A stretch of DNA of 64,000 nt from the NCBI RefSeq assembly GCF_035222275.1, contig NC_085883.1:1054001-1118000 (forward strand), in the 5' to 3' direction. The translations under genes were made by a program, and so were the position numbers. The DNA comes from Podospora bellae-mahoneyi (Eukaryota; Ascomycota; Sordariomycetes; Sordariales; Podosporaceae). This document shows positions 21,854 to 32,990 of the stretch, piece after piece (position 1 is the first letter of the stretch; each line of letters opens with the position of its first letter). The notes beneath the pieces are model-generated. The model had not been told where the DNA came from. It worked only from the letters and a program-made list of their open reading frames with translations, and ran no database searches.

Positions 21854-23734
21854 ATGACCTCGCGCGACGTTCACGATGTTCTCAATCTCCCTTCCGATCA
21901 CTCGGGCGCGCCCCGACCATCCAAGAAGCAAAAGACCAGCGCGCCACGACCAAACCTGAAGGGATTAGCTCGCGAAGTCCAAAACCTGGGCGGCGACAAC
22001 CCAATAGCCATCGTTCCTGAAGTTAACTTCTTCAAGAAGCGCCGCTTTGCGACAAGGAAGCCGGTTGCGAAATGGGAGCTCAAGGCGTTCACCAACTCGG
22101 CGAGGGGAGACGACGGCGCATTGGTGCTGAGGCATTGGAAGAGGAGGACGGATGATGGCGCGCCTCCGGTAGAAAGTGCGCAGGATGGGGATGGGCAACA
22201 ACAGCGGGGAGGGGGGGAGGGGACGCCAGCTTCAGGAAAAAGGGAGGAGAAGCCTGAGGACTCGGCGTTTGCTAAGTACAATGTCAAGGTCGTTGTGCCT
22301 CACTACACCGAGGATCAGTATCACTCCAACCTCCAGAACAACGACTGGACAAAGGAGGAGACGGATTACTTGTTGGAGCTGGCAAAGGATTTTGATCTGA
22401 GGTGGACGTTGATATGGGATCGGTATGACTTTACTCCAAAACCACCCGGTAGTGGTGGTGATGCGGCAAATGGGGAGGATACCAGCACGGCGGTGGTGCC
22501 GGCCCCAAAACAGCGGAGCATGGAGGATCTCAAAGCGCGATACTACGAGGTGGCAGCCAAAATGATGGCTGTTCAGAAACCGGCGCAGTACATGACCCGG
22601 CCAGAGTTTGAGCTCTACGAGATGATGCAAAACTTTGACCCGGAGCAGGAAAGAAAACGAAAGCAGTTTGCGCTCAACACTCTGTCGCGCTCCAAGGACG
22701 AGGCCCGGGAGGAGGAGTCGTTGCTGCTAGAGGTCAAGCGCATCCTCGCGCGCACGGAGAGGTTCAACGAGGAGCGCCGCGAGCTCTACAACCGGCTTGA
22801 CTACCCGGCCACGGACTCGGACATCAATTCGTTCAAGACGTCGGCCGGGTTGCAGAACCTGCTTCAGACGCTGATGTCGACGGATAAGAACAAGAAGAGG
22901 AAGAACATCATGCCTGGGGAGGGCGTCAGTCCCAGCAACAACTCGGGTGTGCCGAACAGTGCGGTTTCGGAGACGAACCCTGCCAATCGGAGGGAGAGCA
23001 TCGCCGCTTCTGCGACGTCGAATAATCATCACCATCATGCTCGTCGTGATTCGGATGCGAGGACACCGGCTACGCCGGCTGATCCGACACCTACGTCGGC
23101 GGCGGCGGCGGCGGCATCGGCGGCGAATAAGAAGAAGGGCGGGGGTACGCAGCAGCAGCCGGAGAGGAGGAAGTTGACGCAGCAGGAGGAGCAGGTTTAT
23201 GGCGTGTCGTATCATGACAGGCTGGGGAGCGGCCCGACGTTTCGGTATGAGAAGATTAACAAGCTTTACAGCCACAAGAGCGGGCAGCAGCAGCTGCGGA
23301 TTACGAATGCGCTTAGCGAGCTTGACTTGCCGCCTAGGCTGGTGATGCCGACGGCTGCGGTGACGGCGCAGTTTGAGGTGCTTTGGGGGGCGGTGACGGC
23401 GTTGGTGGATTTGAGGAAGATGAGTGATCGGTTGGATGGGGAGATTAAGATTGAGGAGGCGAAGAAGGCGGAGCGGGATCGGGCCAAGGGTATCGCGGCC
23501 GAGAAGGAGGGGGAGAAGGAGAAGGGTGAGGGTGGTGGTGGCGGTGGTGATGGTGCTGCTGCTGGGGATGGGGAGAAGGCCGGAGAGAAGACTGGGGAGG
23601 GGGGGCAGACAAAGGAGGATGGGGAGAAGAAGAGGCCCGGGAGTAGTGGGAGTTTGTCTGCTGCTGGGCATAAGAGGAGCGCAAGTGTGTTGAGCGCGGC
23701 GAGTGATAAGAGCTCGAAACGGCAAAAGAAGTGA
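21854..23734 (+). CDS. SWC4: SWC4/DMAP1-like chromatin subunit
   Basis: This protein is shared by the SWR1 H2A.Z-exchange complex and the NuA4 acetyltransferase. It is a single intronless frame of 626 codons. The N-terminus MTSRDVHDVLNLP is the conserved SWC4/DMAP1 opening. Then follow FFKKRRFATRKPVAKW, the SANT/Myb-like segment NDWTKEETDYLLEL...WTLIWDRYDF (about residues 155-190) and the helical DMAP1 region including MMQNFDPEQERKRK and KRILARTE. The later half is low complexity: Ala/Ser/His-rich around 370-440, a conserved GVSYHDRLGSG...RYEK block, then a Glu/Lys/Gly-rich tail ending in a basic SSKRQKK that looks like a nuclear localisation signal. Codon use is very GC-rich towards the 3' end. 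Confidence 0.92.
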   Translation: MTSRDVHDVLNLPSDHSGAPRPSKKQKTSAPRPNLKGLAREVQNLGGDNPIAIVPEVNFFKKRRFATRKPVAKWELKAFTNSARGDDGALVLRHWKRRTDDGAPPVESAQDGDGQQQRGGGEGTPASGKREEKPEDSAFAKYNVKVVVPHYTEDQYHSNLQNNDWTKEETDYLLELAKDFDLRWTLIWDRYDFTPKPPGSGGDAANGEDTSTAVVPAPKQRSMEDLKARYYEVAAKMMAVQKPAQYMTRPEFELYEMMQNFDPEQERKRKQFALNTLSRSKDEAREEESLLLEVKRILARTERFNEERRELYNRLDYPATDSDINSFKTSAGLQNLLQTLMSTDKNKKRKNIMPGEGVSPSNNSGVPNSAVSETNPANRRESIAASATSNNHHHHARRDSDARTPATPADPTPTSAAAAAASAANKKKGGGTQQQPERRKLTQQEEQVYGVSYHDRLGSGPTFRYEKINKLYSHKSGQQQLRITNALSELDLPPRLVMPTAAVTAQFEVLWGAVTALVDLRKMSDRLDGEIKIEEAKKAERDRAKGIAAEKEGEKEKGEGGGGGGDGAAAGDGEKAGEKTGEGGQTKEDGEKKRPGSSGSLSAAGHKRSASVLSAASDKSSKRQKK

Positions 23735-26700
23735 TTTGGCCCAGGTCTTGGACTACCGGAAATGGGAGTCTGGAGGACGGTGGAGGAGTTGTACAGATAG
23801 TAATGATATATTTGGGAGTCACCACGCTCTGTGTACAGTACAATATCTCTGCCTGATCCATCAGGACGTCCAGTGCATTGCTCGAAGCGATGTATGTGTT
23901 ACTTCCCAGTGCCAAATGCTATCTGGTACATGACTTTGGTGTAGTCAAGTTGACGTGTTCTATCTCCAAAGTTGAAATTTATATGATCTACTAAATAGCT
24001 GATCTGATGATTGCAAAATGTAGAGTGATACCTTACCCAAGTAGGTGGCAACCGGATTTATTGTCACCTTGATTCGAGTGTGTCAGTGAAAGTTATGGTT
24101 GAGGAATACACAAGGTTGAAGATGAATAAAATGAAACTGAGATGAAGGTAAGTGGACCAAGAAAAAAAAGATGACAAAGAAGGATGGAACTGCATCTGAA
24201 GGGCTTTGGTAGCCGCAAGGTGCAAGTATGGATATATTAGGTAAAGTCAAAACAAACGAAGTACAGTATGTGAGTGCGTGGTGAGTGGTCGATGGAGCGA
24301 GTGTGGATGTGCGATCATGCTCCCGCGGTAACATAGGTAGGGATCGTTGTCAAGGGATGGCGAACCGGATACTTGGGGCTCGAGCTACGAAACCCGATGT
24401 TGTGATGGTTAGCTGGAAGGTAGAAAACTGGGCAAGGCATGCTTGGATTGCAACAAACACCTACTTTCGACCTCCGGTTCAAGGTAGCAGTTGCGAAAGC
24501 ATTACCTATCTCTGAATTCCTTCAACTGTGTTACGCGGAATGCCATCACTGCTGGACATAAAGATGGTGATTGAACTGGTCATCTTCTATGGTACTAAAT
24601 TGACAACAACTAGACTTGTGCATGACCTCCATTTCTTGCTGTGGAGAATACTTTGTGACTTGGTGTCATGTGACGATAATACAGTGTGAGTATCATGAGA
24701 GACAACCTGCTGTTCAGAAAAGTCCAAGACGAATTGATCATGACAGACAATTTGCGATGCTTGGGCGGCTAGCCGGTGCATGCGTTTCAAGAGATATCTC
24801 GTGATGTTCAACTCTTGAAATGTATGGTACATTGATTTACAAAGTTCAACAAAGAGACAGATTGCTTCCTAACGGCGGCGGCATCTATAAAAAGCTCAGC
24901 AAGCCCCCAAGCGACGGGAACAATACCCGCCGACGTCTTGGCTTGCATTTCCTCGAGGAAGAAAGGGGTTCCAGGACCAAGCCTATATGCAGGTACATGT
25001 CTTTCGTCACGATCCGGGGAGAGCGAGGCTGCTCAACCGTGAGGCACGTACTCGAGGTTGATCATGCACCAGTACCAGTGGTCAGTACCTTCGGAGATTT
25101 ACTGACATCTACGACACCAGACTTGCGAAGCTGTCGTCAGTGTCTGCATCTTGAGATCTGTGATGAGGATGTTGAAGGCTGCAGGCGCTAATCGTGAGAC
25201 GACCTACCAGCTGGCAGGTAGACATGTGATGGTATAAGTGATTAGTAGATGGTGTTAGCGATGGTGGGGGACCGTTGGAATAACATGGGGTTATGGCATG
25301 ATGTGGATATGCCTAGATCTGTAGTCAGAAGATATATATAATCTGCCCTGTTGATCTGTCCCAATAGCTCTTGACCTTGAACCGCTGGTAGCTGCACCCC
25401 GTCGGATGGTTGGACGCCACCAAGGCTTGCTGATAAGAGGTGTGGTGATCGAGTTTCGAAACAGACATGTTTGACCCCGGATCTTTGCACACCTCACATC
25501 AGAAGGGTATCCGGGGAAAGAGGTGTCGTTCAATCTGACGAACCTTGGGCACAAGAGCGGGAGATGTTCGGCGGGTCGAAGAATGATGGGCCAATGAGAG
25601 GGCCGTGATGAGATCTGAGATGCTATTCTAGGTAAAGGTAAGCGCCGTGCGGCGTTAAGCAATGCAGAGCCTCACCACATACCACAGTACATATGGGTTA
25701 GCCCTACCCACTTTGCAGTCAGTTCAACGTCCCGTTGTTGTGGGCGCCAAGGGGAGTTGAGGTTGCGCAATGGATGCATCATCTGCGGCCGATCGGAAGG
25801 CCACACACAGCGGACACGGCCGAGAAGAGAATTGAGGTGTGCGGGGGAGAGCCTCACGGCAGGCAGCTAGGCGAGACGCCGCGACTTAGACGCCGTCGAC
25901 TCTTCCCGTGTCTGCTTCTGCTGCTGCTGCTGCTGCACGACATGAATTCTCCAAGAACGGTGATGGTACCTGCATTTACCTAGACTGGAACTAGAAACCG
26001 GGCCTGTGGTGTTTTGGAATGCTTCTAGAAAAGATAGACGCCCAAGAAAGCATGTGGTGTTGGACCAGGCTGAGGTAAATCACCTGTTTCATTGGAGGTT
26101 CAATGATGCCGTCAGGTACAAGGCTGACACCATGACTGGAAGGCAGGAACGACTTGCAAGGCACAAACAGGCCACAACCCACAAACCCTGGCTGATGATT
26201 GCAGCCTAATAACTATAGAATGATAGCCACACAGGCATCAACCACGCCTTCTCGGTTTCGGCCTTCGACGTCAGCGGAGCGGACTTGGCTCCGAACCCGA
26301 ATGGACGAGTCGCGATGTGAAAGAGAGACATTAGCACCGAAAGAGCAAACTCATCCGGTCGAGTTGTTCTGGCGGTCAGGAGAGTGTCGTCGACGGCCCC
26401 GCATCGGCCCGGTCTGACGAGGTGACCGTTCCGATACTATTGTGGGGCCAAGAAATGCAAACCTCTTACATGAGTTGACACGCCGAATACAGCATCCACT
26501 TTGCTGACGACACCACCGAACATTATGTGCGTCTGCGCCTGCTGCCGTCCCTCGCACCACACACCGCTCAAACGTCCTCCTCCCAGACCTCCCTGCCTGT
26601 TCGGTGAGAATTTGCTCCGTCATCGATGGGGTCTGAGGTTGCGAGTCGCGATAGCCGCAGCCTCAAAAGGTTCCAACTGCATGCTTCATCACGGGACGAA

Positions 26701-29700
26701 CACTGCTGCGGCGGGGCCACCTACCGGCTCATTCGCACGCCTCCCATTCGATGGCAACCTGTTTCTAAGAATACCTTGCTCGATTATTCAAAATCCCGAC
26801 TTCTCATAGGTCCTGCCAGATCTGATTTCCAACCAATCACAGTCAAGATCCTTCCATGGCCCAGGAACAAGGAGTTGGCGATGGCGGTAAAGCAGCTGCT
26901 GCTGCTGCTGCCGCGGTAGTTGGGCTTCCTGTTTCTCCGGCACCTAGTCCCCCTTTCGCCTCGAGCCTACTCAGCAGCGCAGAAAAGACAAAAAGCGCGC
27001 GTCGCAGAGCCTGATATTAAAGGTCGCAATTTTGTGCATGAGGTGCGAGATGGTGTTCTATAATTATCATCCCATGCCTGATCCCTGCTGCTGCCCTGAC
27101 CACCGCTTCTCGGAAGATTAGCGACTGTGGGTTTCATCCTCGACGTCGATGCTGCAGAAGCTGGGTTCATCAGAGTGTGGGGAGGGCCGTGTCTCTCATC
27201 ACAGAGGAGTGACAGTCCAGGAGCGCCGCAGAGGCACAGGGTTTAACACGCTGAGTTATCACCGTCAGAGGGGACGCCATGTCCTCCACAGGGTTGCTCT
27301 GGTCACGACGTGGTGGTGGTATTCCAGCGTCGTCTTCCACAAAAACCGCACGTTGCAAGGCCGGCGCTTGGCCTGATTTGGTCCAAAAGGCCCTGACGGT
27401 GCAGCATTGGCGACCGTTTTCGTACGAGCTGGACTTCAGCCGAGGCATTCTTCTCTTGGTCAGATGAATCTGCTAGAGAGGATGAGGTTGAAGGGATAGG
27501 AAAAGATATCGTCACCAGATCGAAATACAACTAACTTGGTACAATACAAATCGAATCTTTCAGGTACCAACACCAGTCGTCGCAAAACGATAGCAGAATG
27601 GGGATTAACGCACCGCGTCAAATTGCATGAGCACCGACCCCTGTCACGGCCCATCATTGGCCCTCGTTGTGAGACTCGAGCTCGCTTCACACGCTCCCAT
27701 CACCACATCACCGGCTGGCAAATCCTGCTCGACTCCTCAGGCCCCTTCTGGCCCCTCTGGTGGCATTCGTTGGCCCCGGGAGCGGGTGTCGTCTTATCTC
27801 TTTCTCGAGTGTAAAGAAACAAACAAGGTCCGATTCGGGGCAAGCAACGGCGGGGGTGAGGTGTCCTCCACGGCCGCCGGACGGCACACACACACACATA
27901 GGCACACACACACAGGCACACACGGGGCGGTGGGGTAGAGATGCTCAAAGCCCAAGCTACGTGACGACAACGCTTCCTCGCTTCTGCTCACTCTGCTGCA
28001 GGGGACGGTCCTCCGCTCCAACGCACCTGCAGCCCAATATTGACGGCTCATTCAGGAGTTTGGAACACGTCTACAGAAAAGCTGTATTGCCAACTGGCAA
28101 ATCAGGTCAAGCATCCTGATTGCATCGCTTTCGGGTGGCGGACGGGGGCCATCTGACCCGCAACTCCGTTCATCTTTTGTCAACCGTTTCCTTGTATCTC
28201 GCACGCACCAAGCGCCTCCAGATCTTACTGCCAGGGGTTTGCCCTGGAGCGATGTGTGCGCCAAGACACCTGCTCCAACTCTTTCTGAATAGACGGCGAC
28301 GAGCAACTCAGTTATGGTAAAGGTACAGTGTTGCACCACCAGGTCAGATACAGAAGACGACAGCCGCAACCCTCTCGGCTGCGCATACTCGTCGGTGAAG
28401 GCAAGCGATTCGTCAGTGAGGAACCACTCCGACACTGTCGACTCGTGCAAGTGAGATGTCGCACAGCTTTTATATTGGCTCCCTCCTTTCCAGCCGCGGT
28501 GAAGCCAGGACTCGGTAGGTGGACTCGCCTGAGTGGCGGCTCTGATCGCTTGATCGCTTGCTCGCGCGAAAGCCGCTCTTACAGATCGCATAACACCAGG
28601 CAACTCTACACACTTCCACCACAGCCGACTGACTTGGCGAGCCCGGCTGGCGTGGGCGGGACCTGCTTTGGGGGACCAGCAGTACTAGTTAATGCTAGGC
28701 CACAGCTTATCCGCCTAGTCCGGCCCGGTCTGGGAATTAACTTACAATTGGTGTAAGGACAGTTGAAGATATCCGCACCCGCCATGTGATGTGATCCTGA
28801 TGTTCCCTACGGAGTAACATGTCAGTTCTCACAGTCTCACTTTGGAGAAGGAGAAGGTCTCAACAACCCCTGTCGTGAGTGTGCCGACAAGAATATGGCT
28901 TGGCAATGCCTTCTGCAAGTGTCCTGGCCCGGCCGGTCATGATGGACGGGAGGGACAGTCCTTTCCGCACTTATTCCCAAGAAGGCAATCCAACCCTGGC
29001 CCCAGCACGCTGCAGCAACACGCACACCACCACACGGCACGCACATCAAGCAGAATCAGCAACCAAGGTTTCCGTCACAAGGTACCGACCGGTACGTACA
29101 TGTCTCCCCGGTTAGGCGCCATGCCACAGCACCCTTCCTCATTCCAGCTCCCTGCTCGGGCGTCTGTGCGACTCGTGGCAACCCCCCCAGCACCAGCTGC
29201 CCTTGCATTTTTGACGCTCGTCTGCTGTGAACAGTTGACGAAAGCGAGTTTCTTCCTTCTTCTTTAGCTTTACCACATCTGCAGCAAAGCAAGCCTGGAA
29301 GCCCCGGGCTGTCCGCGATCTCAACAATACCCGTAGATCCGACCGGTCTTTAGCTAAGCCTAGCTTTGAGGACTACCCTTAGTCCGCCAGGGGTAGTATA
29401 AGCAACCGCCAACCTCCACGCACCAAGCATTGTGCAGATACAAGATACGGAGTACAGATACAGAAATACCGTATTACCAGAACCCCGGCTCCTGCTGGGT
29501 ACGAGTACGGTACGGTACCAGCCTCCCCACCCCATCCCACCCCAATCCACTCCGTCCACCCACCCAATCCATCCCCGTCGTCCCCATCACTCCCCTTCCC
29601 GACAGGCGCAGCGGTGTCCGTAATCGCGCGTTAAAAGGGACCAAGCGCCCACACCCCAAACTTCCTGTTAAAGGCTGGGGTTTTGGCTCAAATTTCCTGG

Positions 29701-29807
29701 CAGCACACGTTACGTTGCACGCCCCGTCGACAGCGCGCAACTCTCTGGCTTTGAACCACCGAGACGAAGGACGGGACTGGATAGCTGGACAAGAGGAAGG
29801 GACCAGG

Positions 29808-29915
29808 ACAAGGACAGGACAGGGAAGGACAGGACAGGACAGGACAGGACAGGACAGGACAGGACAGGACAGGACAGGACAGGGCAGGACAGGACAGGAC
29901 AGGACAGGACAGGAC
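29808..29915. repeat. (AGGAC)n pentanucleotide array
   Basis: About 20 consecutive aggac/acagg units with two or three interruptions lie about 0.7 kb upstream of the Zn-cluster/acetyltransferase ATG. Cys/Pro-rich or Gly/Gln/Asp-rich translations of it are artefacts. Confidence 0.93.
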
Positions 29916-30385
29916 CGACAGGGCGACGGCGGCGGCGGCGACCCGGCACAGCAGCTACAACAACACATCGAGAGCTCCGGACACTCTTTCGCCCAAACAC
30001 ACCTCGCATTTTGTTCTGCAGCAGTTTGCAGCTTGCGCAAATCAACACTCACCAGTCGGCTCTGGATAGCACCGTTCATAACCCTCTGACGTGTCATTTC
30101 ATCTCATCATCTCATCAGCAACAGCAACACACAGTCTTGCTGAGAGCTCAGAGAAGCTTGTGGGAGCTACCTTAGCTATTGTCAGGGTAGGGAGCTCTCG
30201 AGCAGCAGCAGTTCCAGTCCGCGCAAGCAGTGTCACCGGCCCCAGGTCCGGCGACAGCATAACCTATTTCCACCCGGGCGAACCCAACGCTGGGTAACGG
30301 ACGCACGAGCACCGACCGGTCCTCCTCCCCCCCGCCTTCCATCACTGGCGCATCGCATCCGGGAAATCCTGCAGGCTGATCACAC

Positions 30386-30410
<25 letters not shown>
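30386..30410. repeat. T homopolymer run
   Basis: A run of about 24 T with no interruption lies some 220 bp upstream of the fusion-gene ATG. It may be a nucleosome-excluding promoter element. Confidence 0.85.
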
Positions 30411-30416
<6 letters not shown>

Positions 30417-30632
30417 TTAAACGCTGATTCATCAGTGAAATTTCACGATCCCCAGACCAGCGCATGGTCTCTTTGAGTCGTCTCATCTATCTGCCACACC
30501 ACTCACCCCCATCGCCACTACTTACGACCTCAGGCACAACCATCAACACTCATACTCACCATCACCCAAGCGCCGTCAATCAGCTGGCTGTTTCACTAAT
30601 TCACCCGCCGGCTCATAGCTTTGTGAACAGCA

Positions 30633-31439
30633 ATGTCGACATTTACAGCCCTCAATGGGGGCTCACCAAGACCTGCCGAGGCCGTGAACGGGACGGTCGA
30701 CGCGGAACGAGGGCCCGGCCAATCGGCACCCGCAGATCCCAGGCCTGCCGCCGCTGAGAGCTCCACCACCAGCCAAAGGCACGACAGGTTCCCTTTTCCA
30801 GGGCAATCGTCTCTCTCGTCGGCATCAGGACAGGAGGGATCGCACAAGAGGAAGCGCTCAAACTCGGAGTCTCCAACCAGGGAACGCCAGCCGACTCCTG
30901 CCTCGAGAAGGGAGAGGTCCGAACGGACAGACCAGGCAGAAGCCACCGAGCGGGCCGGCAGATCAGAACGGAGAGATCGTCCTGAGCTGTATGGCGCTCA
31001 ACGGGTCCGTTCGGAAACTCGCGACGGTTATAGCACCCCGCGGAGGGAGAGCTACCGGGGTTATGGCGACGAGAGAAGGGACGAGAGACGGGAGGATGCC
31101 GATCACTGGCATTCACGAGAGGCGAGAGAAGAGCGCAACTCCAGCTACGAGGGCCCTTACTCGGCAGGACCCGTATCGGCCGTCTCTGACGATCAACCTG
31201 GCGATAGGCACCGGAGAGCCACGAGCCAGGGAGACAGCGCCGACTATGGGGATCAGAGCCCGGACGGAGACGACCGAGGTATGTACTCGGGCCAGTACAC
31301 GCCGGAGCAGCGCAGAGATGGGGTCATCCAGTCAGATCCCAAGAAGCGGAAGCGCAATTTCAGCAACCGCACCAAAACAGGCTGTCTGACCTGCAGGAAG
31401 CGCAAAAAGAAATGCGATGAGACCAAACCAGAATGTAAG

Positions 31440-31471
<32 letters not shown>

Positions 31472-32990
31472 TTTATATGGGCCTCGATATGTGGTCGCGT
31501 TGGGCCCGACCTGTTTTGCTGAGGGCTAACAATCCTGCCAGGTAACAACTGTATCCGCGGCGGGTTTGTTTGTGCGGGATATCCCCCGCAGAGGGGAACA
31601 TGGCAGAAGCCCGAGGCCAAACCGGCCCAAGTCACCATTGAATCGAAGGACCCCAACTACGTCCCACCAGGTGCCTACGGGATGCCTCAGCAACCACCAT
31701 ACCCCCGGGAGCCGCTTCCGGGTCCGCCGTCCAAACGCGACTCGATTGCTTATAACCGCGTCCAGCCCACGCTCCGGATCACCCCCCCTCAGGGTCGCCC
31801 ATTACAGTCTGACGACGATAGACTAACCGCATCGACACTTCCGAGCTCCGTGCTGAGCCCTGACAACAAGCTGTCTGCTCTTTCTTCTGCCTACACTTCA
31901 TCAGCCTCAGCCATGTTTCCCACGCCCATCAGCGCCGTCACCAACTCGGCCCTGTCTGACCGGGCACCCAAGGAATACCAGAGGGTGCCGCCCCTGCATG
32001 ACCTCACTAGGACCGACCCCGAGCAGCAGCAGCAGCAACAGCAGCAGCAACAGTCTCAGCAGTCGCAGCCTCCGCCATCTGCATCAGCGCCTCCTCCGCC
32101 GCCTCCCCCTCCGCCACAAAGCACCACTGTTGCTCACCCTCCTTATAGTTTCCACACAGGCAGAACGGCCACCCCGCCCACAGCCCAGGTCGCCCCTCCA
32201 GCCCCGCCGCTATCGTCGTCTGTGGGTGGCAGCAGCGGCGGGCCACAAGCCACCGCTCAGCTGGCCCTATCCCACACGCAATTTCCCTCTGACCGTCCCC
32301 GTCGCGAAAAGGAAGAGATGCTCAACGGCCGACAATACTACCCCTTTGACAAGGAGCTCGTCCTCGAGCGCGAGCGCTGCAACGCGGCCTGCTGGCGCTT
32401 CAACAACTCGACCAACCCCAACATTGGCGTCTCCCCAGCCGAGCGCGCCCGCCTGTTCAGAGACATTCTCCATCCTCGCGAAGGCGTGCACCTCTCGCCC
32501 ACTCTCATGTCCCCCGTCACGCACACGGGTCGGGTGGGCGACAACACAGCTGTCGAGGCGCCCTTCAACTGCGACTATGGGTACAACATTCAGATTGGAA
32601 ACAATGTCTCGATTGGCAGAAACTGTCTGATCAACGACGTCTGCGAGGTCCGGATCGGGAGCAATGTCATTATCAGCCCGAATGTGTGTATTTACACGGG
32701 GACGTGCAGCACCGATCCGCGGAGGCGGGCGGGCAACAGCGGGACGCAGTATGGGAAGCCGGTGGTGATTGAGGATGACGTGTGGATTGCGGCGAATGTG
32801 GTGATTTTGCCTGGGGTGAGGATTGGGAGGGGGAGCACGGTGGGGGCGGGGAGTGTGGTTACTAGGGTAAGTTTTATTTTCCAACAACATGAAAGATTGG
32901 GATATACTGACAGACGGACAGGACGTGGCGACGTATAGCATTTACATGGGGTTGAAGGCTGGGCATAGGAGGGGGATTGCTTTTGTCTGA
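30633..32990 (+). CDS. Zn(II)2Cys6 domain fused to maltose O-acetyltransferase-like enzyme
   Basis: Three exons (30633-31434, 31542-32866, 32922-32990) give 731 aa. Residues 1-235 are Arg/Ser/Glu/Asp-rich and disordered. A basic stretch KKRKR leads into a GAL4-type zinc cluster, CX2CX6CX6CX2CX6C, with Cys at about 251, 254, 261, 268, 271 and 278. Intron 1 (107 nt) splits the fourth Cys codon. A long Pro/Ser/Gln region with polyQ and polyP follows. From about residue 510 comes a maltose acetyltransferase N-domain (KEEMLNGRQYYPFD...LERERCNAACWRFN) and a left-handed beta-helix of hexapeptide repeats (YNIQIGNNVSIGRNC, IGSNVIISPNVCIYTG, VWIAANVVILPGVRIG). The last exon encodes DVATYSIYMGLKAGHRRG. 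It could be a DNA-binding protein carrying an acetyl-CoA-dependent O-acetyltransferase. Similar fusions exist in other filamentous fungi, but function is not established to my knowledge. Confidence 0.9.
31440..31470. repeat. (GTT)n inside intron 1 of the fusion gene
   Basis: About ten GTT units begin four bases after the GTAAGT donor of intron 1. The repeat lengthens an otherwise typical intron to 107 nt. Confidence 0.9.

Larger units (their letters stand above)
23735..30632. other. 6.9-kb region without a supportable gene
   Basis: Many short frames occur on both strands (longest 183 codons at 28052-28603 and about 219 at 29430-30089), but none has a recognisable domain. The longest are driven by simple repeats or show shuffled composition. 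The base composition is ordinary rather than AT-rich, so this is not a RIP block. Contents seen are CTG runs at about 25915-25935 and 26892-26910, an (AC)n tract at about 27888-27925, a (AGGAC)n array at 29808-29915 and a T-run at 30386-30410. The last 2-3 kb is probably the long 5' region of the transcription-factor fusion gene. Non-coding RNAs cannot be excluded. Confidence 0.5.

Noticed and set aside
22727-23725. 332-codon minus frame
   Set aside because: Antisense shadow of the GC-rich 3' half of SWC4; Leu/Arg/Pro-rich with no domain.
28052-28603. 183-codon minus frame in the gene-free region
   Set aside because: No recognisable motif, shuffled-looking composition, no splice continuation, and comparable frames on the other strand.
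29430-30097. Two opposed frames of about 200 codons
   Set aside because: Their length comes from the (AGGAC)n repeat. They mirror each other and have no domain.
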